64,000 bases of DNA from Marinobacter sp. BW6 (GCF_008107725.1 NZ_VIRN01000064.1:248001-312000), one strand, 5' to 3'; counted from the first letter of the stretch, positions 1 to 11,330 are shown. Made by a program: numbers and translations. The notes: generated by a model not told the origin, from the sequence alone.

Positions 1-1410
1 GTCCGCCAGGTGGAAGAGTCGTTGCTGCCGTATCTTGATGAAGGCATCGCCAATCGTTTGCTCGCCATCGTCGGATTTCGCGACGAAGAGGACAACGCGT
101 TCATGATCATGGGGCTCGTGCCCTGGGAAGAGCGGGACATCAAGCAGCAGGAGGTGACCAGCGAAATTCGCAAGAAGCTGGCCGATGTCTCCGGCATCCG
201 AACGGTGGCTGTGAACCCACCGGGTCTGGGCCAGCGGGGATTCAGCCAGGCGGTCGAATTTGTGGTAGCCGGTCCGGACTATGAATCGGTGCAGGCATGG
301 AGCCAGGAGATCGTGGAGCGGGCCAAGGAAAACCCGAATCTACAAAATCTTGATACCGACTTTGAGCTGACCCGGCCGGAGCTGCGGGTCAACATAGACC
401 GGGAGCGGGCGGCGGACCTGGATATCACCATTGAAGATGTGGGGCTTACCCTGCAGACCATGTTGGCATCCCGGCAGGTGACAACCTACATCGATCGGGG
501 CCGGGAATACGATGTGATTATCCAGGCGGAAGATGCCAATCGGGCAACCCCGGAGGATCTGGGGCAGATTTTTCTGAGGCCCCGGGAGGGCGGTAATCTG
601 ATTCCATTGCAGGCGCTGGTCTCAATGCAGGAAATCGGTGCCAACCCGGATCTGCGCCGTATTGACCGACTCCCGGCCGTGGTGATCAGTGCCTCCCTGG
701 CAGATGGTTATGATCTGGGCTCGGCACTGAACTACCTGAACAACCTGGCTGTGGATAACCTGCCGCCGGAGGCCCGGGTCAGTTACAAGGGGCTGAGCCG
801 GGAATTCCAGGAATCCTCGGCTGCCATCTACGTTACCTTTGCGCTGGCCTTTGTCATCGTATTCCTGGTGTTGGCAGCCCAGTTTGAAAGCTGGATCCAT
901 CCGCTGATCATCATGCTGTCGGTGCCGCTGGCGGTAACCGGCGCGCTACTAGCGCTCTGGTGGACCGGTATCAGTCTTAACATCTATAGCCAGATTGGCA
1001 TCATCATGTTGCTGGGGTTGATGGCCAAGAACGGGATACTGATTGTGGAGTTCGCCAATCAGCTTCGGGACAAGGGCTACGAGGTTCGGGAGGCGATTCT
1101 CGAGGGCGCCTGCCTGCGTTTCCGTCCGGTACTGATGACCACGATATCGACGATTTTTGGTGCGATTCCTCTGGTGATCGCCACCGGCGCGGGTGCAGAA
1201 AGCCGGGCGGCCATTGGCATGGTGATACTGGGCGGGCTGATCTTTGCCACCACGCTGACCCTGTTTATCATTCCCGTGCTTTATAACTTGCTGGCCCGAT
1301 TTGCCAAGTCCTCCAATGCGGTTGAGAAGGAACTGGAACGCCAGGCTTCGGGCCAGGCTGGTGGAACCGGGCTGGCAGCGGCGCCACAGAAACGCGCGGA
1401 TGACTTCTGA
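1..1410 (+). CDS. RND efflux pump inner-membrane transporter, C-terminal part (5' end outside window)
   Basis: The reading frame is open from the first base, so only the last ~469 residues of a roughly 1000-residue protein are present. They contain the second periplasmic porter region and the C-terminal membrane half. The segment after the motif FALAFVIVFLVLAAQFESW is the hallmark of the AcrB/MexB (HAE1) RND family, followed by GLMAKNGILIVEFANQ and RFRPVLMTTISTIFGAIPL. RND pumps exchange protons for drugs or other amphiphiles and work with a periplasmic adaptor and an outer-membrane channel. The partner genes would lie to the left. The stop is only 12 bp from the end of the convergent EAL gene. 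Substrate cannot be told from the sequence. The family call is secure. Confidence 0.93.
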   Translation, partial: VRQVEESLLPYLDEGIANRLLAIVGFRDEEDNAFMIMGLVPWEERDIKQQEVTSEIRKKLADVSGIRTVAVNPPGLGQRGFSQAVEFVVAGPDYESVQAWSQEIVERAKENPNLQNLDTDFELTRPELRVNIDRERAADLDITIEDVGLTLQTMLASRQVTTYIDRGREYDVIIQAEDANRATPEDLGQIFLRPREGGNLIPLQALVSMQEIGANPDLRRIDRLPAVVISASLADGYDLGSALNYLNNLAVDNLPPEARVSYKGLSREFQESSAAIYVTFALAFVIVFLVLAAQFESWIHPLIIMLSVPLAVTGALLALWWTGISLNIYSQIGIIMLLGLMAKNGILIVEFANQLRDKGYEVREAILEGACLRFRPVLMTTISTIFGAIPLVIATGAGAESRAAIGMVILGGLIFATTLTLFIIPVLYNLLARFAKSSNAVEKELERQASGQAGGTGLAAAPQKRADDF

Positions 1411-1422
1411 CCGATTGGAAGA

Positions 1423-2688
1423 TTATAGGGTGGCCGGGAATTCAAGCTGGCCACCGAACATTTCATCTGGATGGATGTCGACACAAAAGACCTGTTGGCC
1501 CGGCAGCATTGTCGAAAGAGTTACCGTTCGTTTTGCGTCCGGCAGACCGACATAGGGCCGACAACTGCTGATCTGCTGGGGCCGTTCCAGGGCATTGCGA
1601 AAGTACTCCCGGTGCGTCCAGCGAGCCCCGGCCGAATGATACAGGGGATTGAACTTTCCGCGATGTTTGTCCGGATTGGCCCGTGCGAGGTTGCCCTGTT
1701 GTATGCCCTGTGGGTTGAGCAGGAAACAGCGTTTCACGCCGTCCACTTCCAACAGCTTGTTACAGGCGGTGCTAAACGGTAGCTCCCGGCTCAGGGAATG
1801 GCAGGCTTCGAGTATTTCGAATCTCAGAAGGCGAAAATAGCTCTCCTGGTCCCGGATGTCCTGGGCGGAAGACTCACTGGAATCGGCAATGATTCGCTTC
1901 AACGTCTGTTCCGTGAGTTCCGGCTCATGCTCTTTCAGGCAGGTTGGCCGGGCAAACAGGAAGCCCTGCAGAAGATCAGCGTCAGTCTGAAGAGCGATGT
2001 GGGCCTGGGTGTTGTTCTCTATTCCTTCCAGAAGCACAAGACTGCCGCTCTCGCGAATCATCTTCACCAGACTTTCCAGAAGCATTCGGGCGCGACTGTT
2101 GTTCTCGGCGTTCACCAACAGGCTGCGGTCGAGTTTTACGATGAGCGGATTGATGCGCCACAAGCGCTCGAAATTGGAATCGCCCATACCAAAATCGTCA
2201 ATGGCAATTTGAAAACCATGAGCCTTGGCTTTAAGAATGAATTCCAGAAGTGCAGTCGGATTGTCCGATGCCGTCTCTACCAGTTCCAGCACCACCTTCT
2301 CGGGATCAATTCCGCTACTCTGGCATTGTAGAGCGAGTTTCTCGAGGGAGGCTTCCGGGTGGATGCAGGTGCCGGGATTAATATTCAGGAACAGCCAAAC
2401 AGACTCTGAGCTAGCAGCAAAGTTGTCCAGGTGAAGCTGCAACAGATGTCTGTCCAATATCGGAGTCTGATTATTTTCTTCGGCTTCCTCGAAAAGGGTG
2501 AAGGGAGAGATGCTTTCGTTGTTCTTTCTGACCCGTACCAGCGCCTCGTAGCCAACCAGTTTTCGATGGGTCGGGCTCAGGATCGGCTGGTAAACAGAAC
2601 TGAAATCATAGTCGTCGATGATCTTGGGAGCCCGGGTTATTTCGGCTCCGCGATAGATGCGCCGGGGAAGTCGGACTACGCTGCTCAT
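1423..2688 (-). CDS. EAL-domain protein, probable c-di-GMP phosphodiesterase, with C-terminal sensory-like region
   Basis: The 421-residue protein has an EAL domain at about 28-265. Catalytic and metal-binding signatures look intact: YEALVR (47-52), NIN (102-104), ELVET (135-139), IDDFG (163-167), KLDR (185-188) and EGIEN (221-225). This predicts hydrolysis of c-di-GMP to pGpG. Residues ~285-421 resemble the Cache/PAS-like regions found after some EAL domains, as in the YkuI type, but I cannot name the family with certainty. There is no signal peptide or membrane segment, so the protein should be cytoplasmic. It is convergent with the RND gene and divergent from the MFS gene, and does not look like part of an operon. 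It is one of three c-di-GMP proteins in the window. Confidence 0.87.
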   Translation of the reverse strand: MSSVVRLPRRIYRGAEITRAPKIIDDYDFSSVYQPILSPTHRKLVGYEALVRVRKNNESISPFTLFEEAEENNQTPILDRHLLQLHLDNFAASSESVWLFLNINPGTCIHPEASLEKLALQCQSSGIDPEKVVLELVETASDNPTALLEFILKAKAHGFQIAIDDFGMGDSNFERLWRINPLIVKLDRSLLVNAENNSRARMLLESLVKMIRESGSLVLLEGIENNTQAHIALQTDADLLQGFLFARPTCLKEHEPELTEQTLKRIIADSSESSAQDIRDQESYFRLLRFEILEACHSLSRELPFSTACNKLLEVDGVKRCFLLNPQGIQQGNLARANPDKHRGKFNPLYHSAGARWTHREYFRNALERPQQISSCRPYVGLPDAKRTVTLSTMLPGQQVFCVDIHPDEMFGGQLEFPATL

Positions 2689-2919
2689 GGTCAGGAACCT
2701 TTATACTGCCAATGGTCTGGCCATCCTGGCCTGATGATAAAAGAGTGTCTGAACAGGGAGATTAAGCGAATTCCGTACCAGACAGTCAAAAATCAAGCAT
2801 TTAGCTTTGCTTAACCCCGTCAAATAATTGAGCTGTGCCGCCGGTTTCCGCACTCTTGCACCGGATACGGGCAGATTATGAGCGGGAACGTTGGCAATGC
2901 ACCAAAACAGGATTTCCTG

Positions 2920-4218
2920 ATGCCATCAAAAAGTCAGTTCCGTTTGCTTGGCCAACGCCGGTTCCTGCCGTTCTATCTGACCCAGTTCTCCGGCGCCTTC
3001 AACGATAACCTGTTCAAGAACTCCTTGCTGCTGTTGATCACTTACAGCGCCGGCAGTTTGATGGGCCTGTCCGTGAATGTGGTGGTTAACCTGGCGGCCT
3101 TCCTGTTCATCCTGCCGTTCTTTTTGTTCTCTGGCATTGCCGGTGAAATGGCGGACCGCTATGAAAAATCCCGGATCATTCGGAACGTGAAACTGGCGGA
3201 AATCGTGATTATGTTCGTTGCCGCGCTCGGGCTCTGGTTTGGCTGGTTTGAGTTGTTGCTGGTACTGCTGTTCCTGATGGGTACCCAGTCCACCTTCTTT
3301 GGCCCGGTGAAATACGCCATTTTGCCTCAGGTACTGGCAGACGATGAACTGGTGGGGGGCAATGGTCTGGTCGGTATGGGCACTTTTGTCGCAATTCTTT
3401 TGGGCACGATTGCCGCGGGCCTTTTGATGGGTTTTGAGACGGCCGCGCGCTTAACGGCGATTGCCGTTTTTGTGTTCGCGGTACTTGGCTATCTGGCGGC
3501 ACGCCAGGTGCCGGCAACCGAACCCGACGGTTCCGGAGTTACTGTACGTTTCCGGCCGGTGATGGAAACCTGGAGGCTGATGGCCCTAGCCGCTGAGCGT
3601 CGCCAGGTGTTGCTGGCCGTGTTGACCATCTCCTGGTTCTGGTTTCTTGGTGCGGCCTACCTGACCCAGTTTCCAAATTTCGCACGTACTAATCTGCTTG
3701 GCGATGAGACGGTTGTGACCCTGCTTCTGGCCATGTTTACGATCGGCATTTCCATTGGATCCATGATGTGTGAGCGGCTTACCAAACACCGGATCACCCT
3801 GGCCCCTGTGCCCTGGGGAGCCCTGGGTCTGAGTCTGTTCGGTATAGATCTGTATTTTGCTGTGCCAGCCGATCCGGTGGCTTCGACCTGGTGGACCCTG
3901 TTGACCGATCCCGTTTACCTGAGGGTGTTGATGGATCTGGTGGGAATCGGGATCTGCGGCGGTCTGTTCATCGTGCCCCTGTACGCCTTTATCCAGCACG
4001 AAACACCGCGGCCCAAGCGCGCCCGTATCATTGCTGCGCTGAATGTCATCAATGCGCTGTTCATGGTGGTCAGTGCCCTCGCCGGGATTGTGGTACTCGG
4101 TGTGCTGGGCATCAGTATTCCTGGGTTTTTCCTGTTGCTTTCACTTCTGAACGGCCTGGTATTGCTTGTGGTCTGGCGGCTCAGGCGTAAAACGGCCGCA
4201 GGTTCTGTGGATAATTAG
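2920..4218 (+). CDS. MFS transporter, LplT (lysophospholipid transporter)-like
   Basis: A very hydrophobic protein of about 432 residues with some 11-12 predicted membrane segments. The N-terminal signature FLPFYLTQFSGAFNDNLFKN is typical of the LplT branch of the major facilitator superfamily, which flips lysophospholipids inward for re-acylation. In many relatives this domain is fused to, or adjacent to, the acyltransferase/acyl-ACP synthetase Aas. No such gene is next to it here. I prefer the ATG at 2920, preceded by AGGA about nine bases upstream, over an in-frame ATG at 2878 that would add 14 polar residues. The 3' end overlaps a DnaA box at 4206-4214. The family is clear; the substrate is inferred. 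Confidence 0.82.
   Translation: MPSKSQFRLLGQRRFLPFYLTQFSGAFNDNLFKNSLLLLITYSAGSLMGLSVNVVVNLAAFLFILPFFLFSGIAGEMADRYEKSRIIRNVKLAEIVIMFVAALGLWFGWFELLLVLLFLMGTQSTFFGPVKYAILPQVLADDELVGGNGLVGMGTFVAILLGTIAAGLLMGFETAARLTAIAVFVFAVLGYLAARQVPATEPDGSGVTVRFRPVMETWRLMALAAERRQVLLAVLTISWFWFLGAAYLTQFPNFARTNLLGDETVVTLLLAMFTIGISIGSMMCERLTKHRITLAPVPWGALGLSLFGIDLYFAVPADPVASTWWTLLTDPVYLRVLMDLVGIGICGGLFIVPLYAFIQHETPRPKRARIIAALNVINALFMVVSALAGIVVLGVLGISIPGFFLLLSLLNGLVLLVVWRLRRKTAAGSVDN
4206..4214 (-). promoter_or_regulatory. DnaA box, perfect consensus
   Basis: TTATCCACA reads on the minus strand and overlaps the 3' end of the MFS gene. It has the same orientation as the box at 4317-4325, about 111 bp away. Confidence 0.55.
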
Positions 4219-4557
4219 TTGGACAACCTACGGAAAGGTTCTGGATGAATTTTGTTAAGTTTAATAAAAACAATGAGTTAATTGTTTTTTTAGGGTGATT
4301 AATAAGTAGTCTTGCATGTGGATAACTTTCTTGAAAACTTTTCTCAGAAGAGTGACCCAAGCCTATGAAAATCTGTAGATTTCGGTTTTCCACTATCCGT
4401 CTGGCTTCTGAAAAAGCGCCTGTCGAGTGTCTGTGACGACCCTGCAGCTTTCAACCGCGGTTGTCTCTGGTTAAAATTTGCACATTCTGACTGCAATTTG
4501 TTGGGTGAGGCGTTATACTCGCCGCCCTATTTTATCCCCCGATTTCCGAGGTGAGCT
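4219..4557. other. Candidate replication origin (oriC-like region) upstream of mnmG
   Basis: A 339-bp gap without a gene. A perfect DnaA box (TTATCCACA on the minus strand) lies at 4317-4325. A second perfect box in the same orientation lies at 4206-4214, inside the last codons of the MFS gene. Between them, 4245-4310 is conspicuously AT-rich for this high-GC genome and could be an unwinding element. Near-matches occur at about 4391-4399 and 4476-4484. oriC lies next to gidA/mnmG in Escherichia coli and Vibrio, and here parA/parB follow. The dnaA gene is not in the window and no full box cluster is seen, so the region could also be a secondary DnaA-binding site. Confidence 0.5.
4317..4325 (-). 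promoter_or_regulatory. DnaA box, perfect consensus
   Basis: TTATCCACA on the minus strand, immediately after an AT-rich stretch, about 230 bp before the mnmG start codon. Confidence 0.6.
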
Positions 4558-6444
4558 GTGGATTTTCCGACCCGTTTCGATGTCATTGTCATTGGTGGTG
4601 GCCATGCCGGTACCGAGGCCGCGCTGGCGGCCGCACGCATGGGTTCCCAGACCCTGCTGCTGACCCACAACATTGAGACCCTGGGCCAGATGTCCTGCAA
4701 TCCAGCCATCGGTGGTATTGGCAAAAGCCATCTGGTCAAGGAGATTGATGCGCTGGGTGGCGCCATGGCGGAGGCCACCGACAAGGCTGGTATTCAGTTC
4801 CGGGTACTGAACAGCCGCAAGGGTCCGGCGGTCCGCGCCACCCGTGCCCAGGCTGATCGTGTTCTTTACAAGGCCGCCATCCGCCATACCCTGGAGAGCC
4901 AGCCGAACCTGACCCTGTTCCAGCAGGCGGCCGACGACCTGATTGTGGAAAACGATCAGGTGACCGGTGTTGTTACCCAGACCGGAATCCGGTTCAACGC
5001 CAGGACGGTGGTGCTCACCACTGGCACCTTCCTGGGCGGAGTTATCCACATCGGTATGCAACACCATGCCGGCGGCCGTGCCGGTGACGCTCCGGCCAAC
5101 GCCTTGGCACAGCGTCTTCGGGAGCTGCCGTTCAATGTTGGCCGCCTGAAAACCGGAACGCCGCCGCGAATCGATGCCCGGTCTGTGGATTTCTCGCTGA
5201 TGCAGGAGCAGTGGGGTGATGACCCCACGCCGGTGATGTCCTTTATTGGCAGCCGTAGTCAGCATCCGGAACAGGTCTGCTGCTACGTGACCCGAACCAC
5301 TGAACAGACCCACGATATTATTCGCAGCGGTTTCGATCGTTCGCCGATGTTTGCCGGCAGCATCGAAGGGGTGGGGCCACGCTATTGTCCCTCCATTGAG
5401 GACAAGGTGAACCGGTTTGCCGACAAGGATTCCCATCAGATCTTTGTGGAGCCGGAAGGCCTGACCACCAACGAGCTTTATCCGAACGGGATTTCCACCA
5501 GTCTGCCGTTCGATATACAGCTGGCGGCGGTGCGTTCCATTCCCGGCTTTGAAAATGCCCACATTACCCGGCCGGGTTACGCCATCGAATACGATTACCT
5601 GAACCCACAGGACCTGCGCCACACCCTGGAAACCAAGTTCATCCAGGGCCTGTATTTTGCCGGTCAGATCAATGGCACCACCGGTTATGAAGAAGCCGGT
5701 GCCCAAGGGCTGTTGGCGGGGATAAACGCTGCCCTGCGGTCCCAGGAAAAAGACGAGTGGTACCCGCGCCGGGATGAGGCCTATTTGGGAGTATTGGTGG
5801 ATGACCTGATCACTATGGGCACTTCGGAGCCCTACCGCATGTTTACCAGCCGCGCTGAGTACCGCCTGATCCTGCGCGAGGACAATGCCGACCTGCGTCT
5901 GACCGAAACCGGTCGCAAGCTTGGCCTGGTGAATGACGAGCGCTGGCAGAAGTTCAACGACAAGCGTGAGGCGATCGCCACCGAGCGCAGCCGCCTCGAG
6001 GCCACCCGGATTCATCCGAATACCGAGGCCGGTGAGCGGGCCAACGGCTTTCTAAAGCAGCCTATGACCCGGGATCAGTCCCTGGCCGAGCTGCTGCGTC
6101 GCCCCGAGATTGTCTACAGCCATATCGCCGCGATTGGTGCCGAGAAGGCCGATGATCCGGTGGTCGCAGACCAGGTGGAAATCGAGATCAAGTACGAGGG
6201 CTATATTTCCCGTCAGACTGATGAGATCGAGCGGCTGCGTAGAAATGAAAACACCGCCCTGCCGGTGGATCTGGACTATGACGTGATTGGTGGCCTGTCC
6301 AATGAGATCAGGCAGAAGCTCAAGACCGTGCGGCCGGAAACCGTGGCCCAGGCTTCGCGCGTTCAGGGTGTGACTCCGGCGGCGGTAAGCCAGATCCTGG
6401 TGCATCTGAAGAAGCGCGATCTGCTGCGCAAACAGTCGGCCTGA
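4558..6444 (+). CDS. mnmG: tRNA uridine-5-carboxymethylaminomethyl modification enzyme MnmG (GidA)
   Basis: The 628-residue protein matches the usual length (about 629 in E. coli). With MnmE it installs the cmnm5 group at wobble uridine 34 of several tRNAs, using FAD, NADH and methylene-THF. The N-terminal dinucleotide motif [19 protein letters not shown] is at about 11-29. The MnmG signature [22 protein letters not shown] follows near residue 47, and FTSRAEYRL lies in the C-terminal half. Translation starts at GTG 4558, with GAGGTGAG a few bases upstream. It heads mnmG-rsmG-parA-parB. mnmE is not directly upstream, unlike in Pseudomonas. Confidence 0.97.
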   Translation: MDFPTRFDVIVIGGGHAGTEAALAAARMGSQTLLLTHNIETLGQMSCNPAIGGIGKSHLVKEIDALGGAMAEATDKAGIQFRVLNSRKGPAVRATRAQADRVLYKAAIRHTLESQPNLTLFQQAADDLIVENDQVTGVVTQTGIRFNARTVVLTTGTFLGGVIHIGMQHHAGGRAGDAPANALAQRLRELPFNVGRLKTGTPPRIDARSVDFSLMQEQWGDDPTPVMSFIGSRSQHPEQVCCYVTRTTEQTHDIIRSGFDRSPMFAGSIEGVGPRYCPSIEDKVNRFADKDSHQIFVEPEGLTTNELYPNGISTSLPFDIQLAAVRSIPGFENAHITRPGYAIEYDYLNPQDLRHTLETKFIQGLYFAGQINGTTGYEEAGAQGLLAGINAALRSQEKDEWYPRRDEAYLGVLVDDLITMGTSEPYRMFTSRAEYRLILREDNADLRLTETGRKLGLVNDERWQKFNDKREAIATERSRLEATRIHPNTEAGERANGFLKQPMTRDQSLAELLRRPEIVYSHIAAIGAEKADDPVVADQVEIEIKYEGYISRQTDEIERLRRNENTALPVDLDYDVIGGLSNEIRQKLKTVRPETVAQASRVQGVTPAAVSQILVHLKKRDLLRKQSA

Positions 6445-6453
6445 TCCTAGCGC

Positions 6454-7098
6454 ATGACCAAGTCACTCTGGCATAGCCAGCTCCGGGACGGACTGGCAGT
6501 GATGGGCATGGCCCTGACGGAGGATCAGCAGGAAAAACTGCTGGCTTTCCTGGGCCTGCTCAACAAATGGAACCGGGCCTATAACCTCACTGCTGTGCGT
6601 GATGAGCGTGTGATGGTGTCCCGGCAGCTGCTCGACAGCCTGAGCATTCTGCCCTGGGTAACCACGCAGCATCTGCTGGATGTGGGAGCCGGCGGCGGTC
6701 TGCCTGGTATTCCCCTGGCCATTGCCCTGCCCGAGACGCGCTTTACCCTGCTCGACAGCAACGGCAAGAAAACCCGCTTCCTCCACCAATGTGTGCTGGA
6801 GTTGGGCCTGGATAACGTCGAGGTTATTCACGGTCGGGCGGAAGATTGCAGCCCCGCAGAACCCTTTGCCCAGATCAGCAGTCGCGCCTTTACCGCGTTG
6901 GAGAATCTGGTGCACTGGTGCGGCGATCTGTTGGCAAATGACGGTGAGTTCCTTGCCATGAAAGGTCAGTTTCCGGATGATGAAGTGGCTGCCCTCCCGG
7001 CTGGCTGGCAGGTAAAATCCAGCCACTCCCTGGACGTACCCGGCGCTGATGGCGAACGCCATCTATTGGTTGTCGCCCGGGCGGGAAATTCCCGGTAG
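6454..7098 (+). CDS. rsmG: 16S rRNA (guanine527-N7)-methyltransferase RsmG (GidB)
   Basis: A 214-residue protein of the expected length. It uses S-adenosylmethionine to methylate N7 of G527 in 16S rRNA; its loss is known to give low-level streptomycin resistance. The motif KWNRAYNLTAVRD (about 33-45) and the SAM-binding LLDVGAGGGLPGIPLAI (about 72-88) are diagnostic. It starts ten bases after mnmG with a poor ribosome-binding site, which suggests translational coupling. Confidence 0.96.
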   Translation: MTKSLWHSQLRDGLAVMGMALTEDQQEKLLAFLGLLNKWNRAYNLTAVRDERVMVSRQLLDSLSILPWVTTQHLLDVGAGGGLPGIPLAIALPETRFTLLDSNGKKTRFLHQCVLELGLDNVEVIHGRAEDCSPAEPFAQISSRAFTALENLVHWCGDLLANDGEFLAMKGQFPDDEVAALPAGWQVKSSHSLDVPGADGERHLLVVARAGNSR

Positions 7099-7148
7099 CT
7101 CGGCAGTCGAGTTTCTGAACCGCTAACCCATAAACAAGGAGGCAGGAC

Positions 7149-7943
7149 ATGGCGCGCGTGATTGCAGTGACCAATCAGAAAGGCGGTGTGGGTAAAACCA
7201 CCACCTGCGTCAACCTTGCTGCCTCCCTGGCCGCCACCAAGCGCCGGGTGCTGCTGGTGGACATGGATCCTCAGGGCAACGCCACCATGGGCAGCGGTGT
7301 GGATAAGAACGCTCTCGAACTGTCCGGTTACGACATGCTGACCAAGCGCGCCAGCGCAGCCGAGGTGATCATCCCCGCCGAGGCCTCCGGTTTCGATATC
7401 CTGCCGGCCAACGGCGACCTGACGGCCGCCGAAGTCGAGCTAATGAACGAGATTGGTCGTGAACATCGCCTGCGACTGGCGCTGAACACCGTTCGTGACA
7501 ACTACGATTACATCCTCATTGATTGCCCGCCCTCCCTCAGCCTGTTGACCGTGAATGCTTTGTCGGCGGCAGACTCGGTGCTGATTCCCATGCAGTGCGA
7601 ATACTATGCACTGGAAGGACTGGCAGCGCTGATGAACACCGTTGAGCAGATCCAGGAAACGGTTAACCCCAATCTGCAGGTGGAAGGCATTCTGCGTACC
7701 ATGTACGACCCCCGGAACAGCCTCACCCTGGACGTTTCTGGCCAGCTGAGCGAGTATTTCGGCGACAAGGTGTATCGTGCAGTGATCCCCCGCAACGTCC
7801 GCCTGGCCGAGGCGCCAAGCTACGGCGTACCTGCCCTGAAATACGATCGGGCCTCCAAGGGCGCCATCGCCTACCTGGCCCTGGCCGGCGAGATGGTCCG
7901 CCGCCATGGCTCAAAAAAGACATCCGCGCCGGTTGCGGTGTAA
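7149..7943 (+). CDS. parA: Chromosome-partitioning ATPase ParA (Soj)
   Basis: 264 residues. The deviant Walker A motif KGGVGKTT is at 11-18, Walker B is in YDYILIDCPPSLSLLT, and MDPQGN is near residue 40. This is a chromosomal ParA/Soj, which forms an ATP-dependent nucleoid gradient that moves ParB-parS complexes apart. It has a strong ribosome-binding site (AAGGAGG) before ATG 7149 and is followed 48 bp later by parB. Chromosomal parAB normally sits near the origin, which agrees with the DnaA boxes 2.8 kb upstream. Confidence 0.96.
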   Translation: MARVIAVTNQKGGVGKTTTCVNLAASLAATKRRVLLVDMDPQGNATMGSGVDKNALELSGYDMLTKRASAAEVIIPAEASGFDILPANGDLTAAEVELMNEIGREHRLRLALNTVRDNYDYILIDCPPSLSLLTVNALSAADSVLIPMQCEYYALEGLAALMNTVEQIQETVNPNLQVEGILRTMYDPRNSLTLDVSGQLSEYFGDKVYRAVIPRNVRLAEAPSYGVPALKYDRASKGAIAYLALAGEMVRRHGSKKTSAPVAV

Positions 7944-7991
7944 CATACCGCCCTGTCACTCACTTAAGCACAACGATTTTCAACGGGAAGA

Positions 7992-8879
7992 ATGACTGAC
8001 ACCATGGCGGCGAAGAAACGAGGATTGGGTGAACGTGGACTGGGCGCCCTGCTGGCGGGCTCCAAGGTCAATCTTGACCAGGAGCTGAAAGACCACGACG
8101 GTGAGCTCCGCGAAGTTCCCATTGATCTGATCCAGCGTGGTCGGTTCCAGCCCCGGCGTGATATGGACCCTGCCGCCCTGCAGGAACTGGCGGATTCCAT
8201 TCGCCAACAGGGTGTGATGCAGCCGGTAGTGATTCGTCCCATCGCTGAAGGTCGGTACGAGCTGATCGCCGGCGAGCGCCGCTGGCGTGCTACCCAGATG
8301 GCCGGCCTCGACAGTATCCCGGCCATCATCCGGGATGTCCCCGATGAAGCCGCCATCGCCATGGCGCTGATCGAGAACATCCAACGCGAGAACCTCAATC
8401 CTATTGAAGAAGCCTTCGCCCTCCAGCGCCTGCAGGACGAGTTTGGCCTGACCCAGGCCCAGGTAGCCGAAGCCGTTGGTAAATCCCGCACGACCATTAC
8501 CAACCTGCTGCGACTGATCGGTTTGTCTGAAGATGTTCGTATCATGCTGGAGCATGGTGATCTGGAAATGGGCCACGGCCGCGCGATGCTGACCCTGGCA
8601 CCGGAGCTGCAGATGCAGGTGGCCAAACAGGTGGTGGCAAAATCACTCTCGGTTCGTCAGACCGAGGCTCTGGTGCGGCGGGTGCAACAGGAAACCCCGG
8701 ACAGCAAATCCCGGAAAAAGGGGAGTGTGGACCCCAACATTCGCGCCCTGCAGGATGATCTGGCTGAGCGACTGGGGGCAAGGGTGTCCATTGATCACGG
8801 TCAGCGTGGCAAAGGCAAGCTGGTAATCGAATACAGCTCGCTGGACGAACTGGACGGCATTCTTGGCCATATCAAATAA
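7992..8879 (+). CDS. parB: Chromosome-partitioning protein ParB (Spo0J), CTP-dependent DNA clamp
   Basis: 295 residues. The N-terminal ParB/Srx domain carries the CTP-binding motif GERRWRA (94-100) and an ENIQRENLNPIEEA block. A helix-turn-helix for parS recognition follows (AQVAEAVGKSRTTITNLLRL, about 157-176), then a short C-terminal dimerisation domain. It loads at parS sites and spreads as a clamp. I looked for the usual parS palindrome centred on CACGTG near the locus and did not find one in the window. Confidence 0.96.
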   Translation: MTDTMAAKKRGLGERGLGALLAGSKVNLDQELKDHDGELREVPIDLIQRGRFQPRRDMDPAALQELADSIRQQGVMQPVVIRPIAEGRYELIAGERRWRATQMAGLDSIPAIIRDVPDEAAIAMALIENIQRENLNPIEEAFALQRLQDEFGLTQAQVAEAVGKSRTTITNLLRLIGLSEDVRIMLEHGDLEMGHGRAMLTLAPELQMQVAKQVVAKSLSVRQTEALVRRVQQETPDSKSRKKGSVDPNIRALQDDLAERLGARVSIDHGQRGKGKLVIEYSSLDELDGILGHIK

Positions 8880-9151
8880 AAACGTCGGGGTTTTATCGGC
8901 CTTCCGGCCCCCCTACGAAAGTTCGTACCTGGCCATGTACACAACATGTAGTGGTGAAAAACTGAACGGCCGTCTATTTGTGACTTAAATTGCCAAAACC
9001 CAGTTATTCCGCCGCTTTTGACGGATCAGCCGGTGCCCGGTTTTGTTGATTCGTGCACATTGAACACATATAATCTGCGGCGCTCGTATCGGTGTATTTG
9101 CTTACTTTTTAGACGACATCGAGCGAAAAGCACCGTACTTCCGGGACGAAC
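8880..9151. promoter_or_regulatory. Intergenic region parB-atpI, with two small inverted repeats and the atp promoter
   Basis: Besides the atp promoter, the gap holds a 6-bp-arm inverted repeat at 8914-8927 (TACGAA-AG-TTCGTA) and a 5-bp-arm repeat at 8934-8948 (CATGT-ACACA-ACATG). Either could be a protein-binding site, and neither has a T-run that would make it a terminator. No known operator is matched. Confidence 0.35.
9046..9074 (+). promoter_or_regulatory. Sigma-70 promoter of the atp operon
   Basis: TTGATT at 9046-9051 and a perfect TATAAT at 9069-9074, with the optimal 17-bp spacer. It lies about 78 bp before atpI and is the clearest promoter in the window, as expected for a highly expressed housekeeping operon. 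Confidence 0.8.
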
Positions 9152-10442
<1,291 letters not shown>

Positions 10443-10502
10443 TCGGACACCATTAAGCCGTAGTTCTAAACCCTAAACCCTTAAACTGAAAAACCTAACT
10501 GA

Positions 10503-10775
<273 letters not shown>

Positions 10776-10789
10776 TCGAGTCGCCAGAG

Positions 10790-10806
10790 CCGGGGTTTTG
10801 CCCCGG
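10790..10806 (+). promoter_or_regulatory. Intercistronic hairpin between atpE and atpF
   Basis: CCGGGG (10790-10795), a five-base loop and CCCCGG (10801-10806), with no T-run. It probably protects the atpE 3' end or thins downstream transcription, in line with the higher c-subunit stoichiometry. This role is inferred. Confidence 0.45.
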
Positions 10807-10844
10807 TCAGATGATTCTTAACAAAACAGGCGAGAGGTGAAGAC

Positions 10845-11315
10845 GTGAACATTAATTTGACGATGATTGGTCAAGCCATCGCGTTCTTTATCTTTGTCGT
10901 CTTCTGCATGAAATACGTGTGGCCGCCAATCATGGCCGCACTGCAGGAGCGTCAAAAGAAGATCGCTGACGGACTGGCTGCCTCAGACCGCGCTGCGCGC
11001 GATCTGGAACTGGCTCAGGAAAAGTCAGCTCAGGAACTGCGTGAAGCCAAGCAGCAAGCTGCTGGCCTGATTGAACAGGCCAACAAGCGCGCGGCCCAGA
11101 TTGTGGAAGCATCCAAGGATGACGCCCGCAAGGAAGGCCAGAAGCTGATTGAGCAGGCCAAGGCCGAAATTGAACAGGAGCGCAATCAGGCTCGTGACGC
11201 TTTGCGTGCAGAAATTGCCACCATTGCCGTTGCCGGTGCTGAGAAGATCCTGGAAACCTCTGTCGATGCCTCCAAGCACAACGAGATGTTGGAAAAACTG
11301 GCGGCAGAACTTTAA
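10845..11315 (+). CDS. atpF: F0F1 ATP synthase subunit b
   Basis: 156 residues. One N-terminal membrane helix (about 5-25) is followed by a long charged, Ala-rich coiled coil that forms the peripheral stator with delta. It starts at GTG 10845, preceded by GAGAGGTG, with [14 protein letters not shown] at the N-terminus as in other gammaproteobacterial b subunits. Confidence 0.96.
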   Translation: MNINLTMIGQAIAFFIFVVFCMKYVWPPIMAALQERQKKIADGLAASDRAARDLELAQEKSAQELREAKQQAAGLIEQANKRAAQIVEASKDDARKEGQKLIEQAKAEIEQERNQARDALRAEIATIAVAGAEKILETSVDASKHNEMLEKLAAEL

Positions 11316-11330
11316 ACGACGAGGTTCATC

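Noticed and set aside
1430..1454. GTGGCC/GGCCAC hairpin as terminator for the RND gene
   Set aside because: It lies inside the EAL coding end, has a 13-base loop and no T-run.
4513..6015. 500-codon minus-strand open frame opposite mnmG
   Set aside because: Shadow of mnmG in high-GC DNA; composition is Gly/Gln/His-rich nonsense with no domain, and mnmG is certain.
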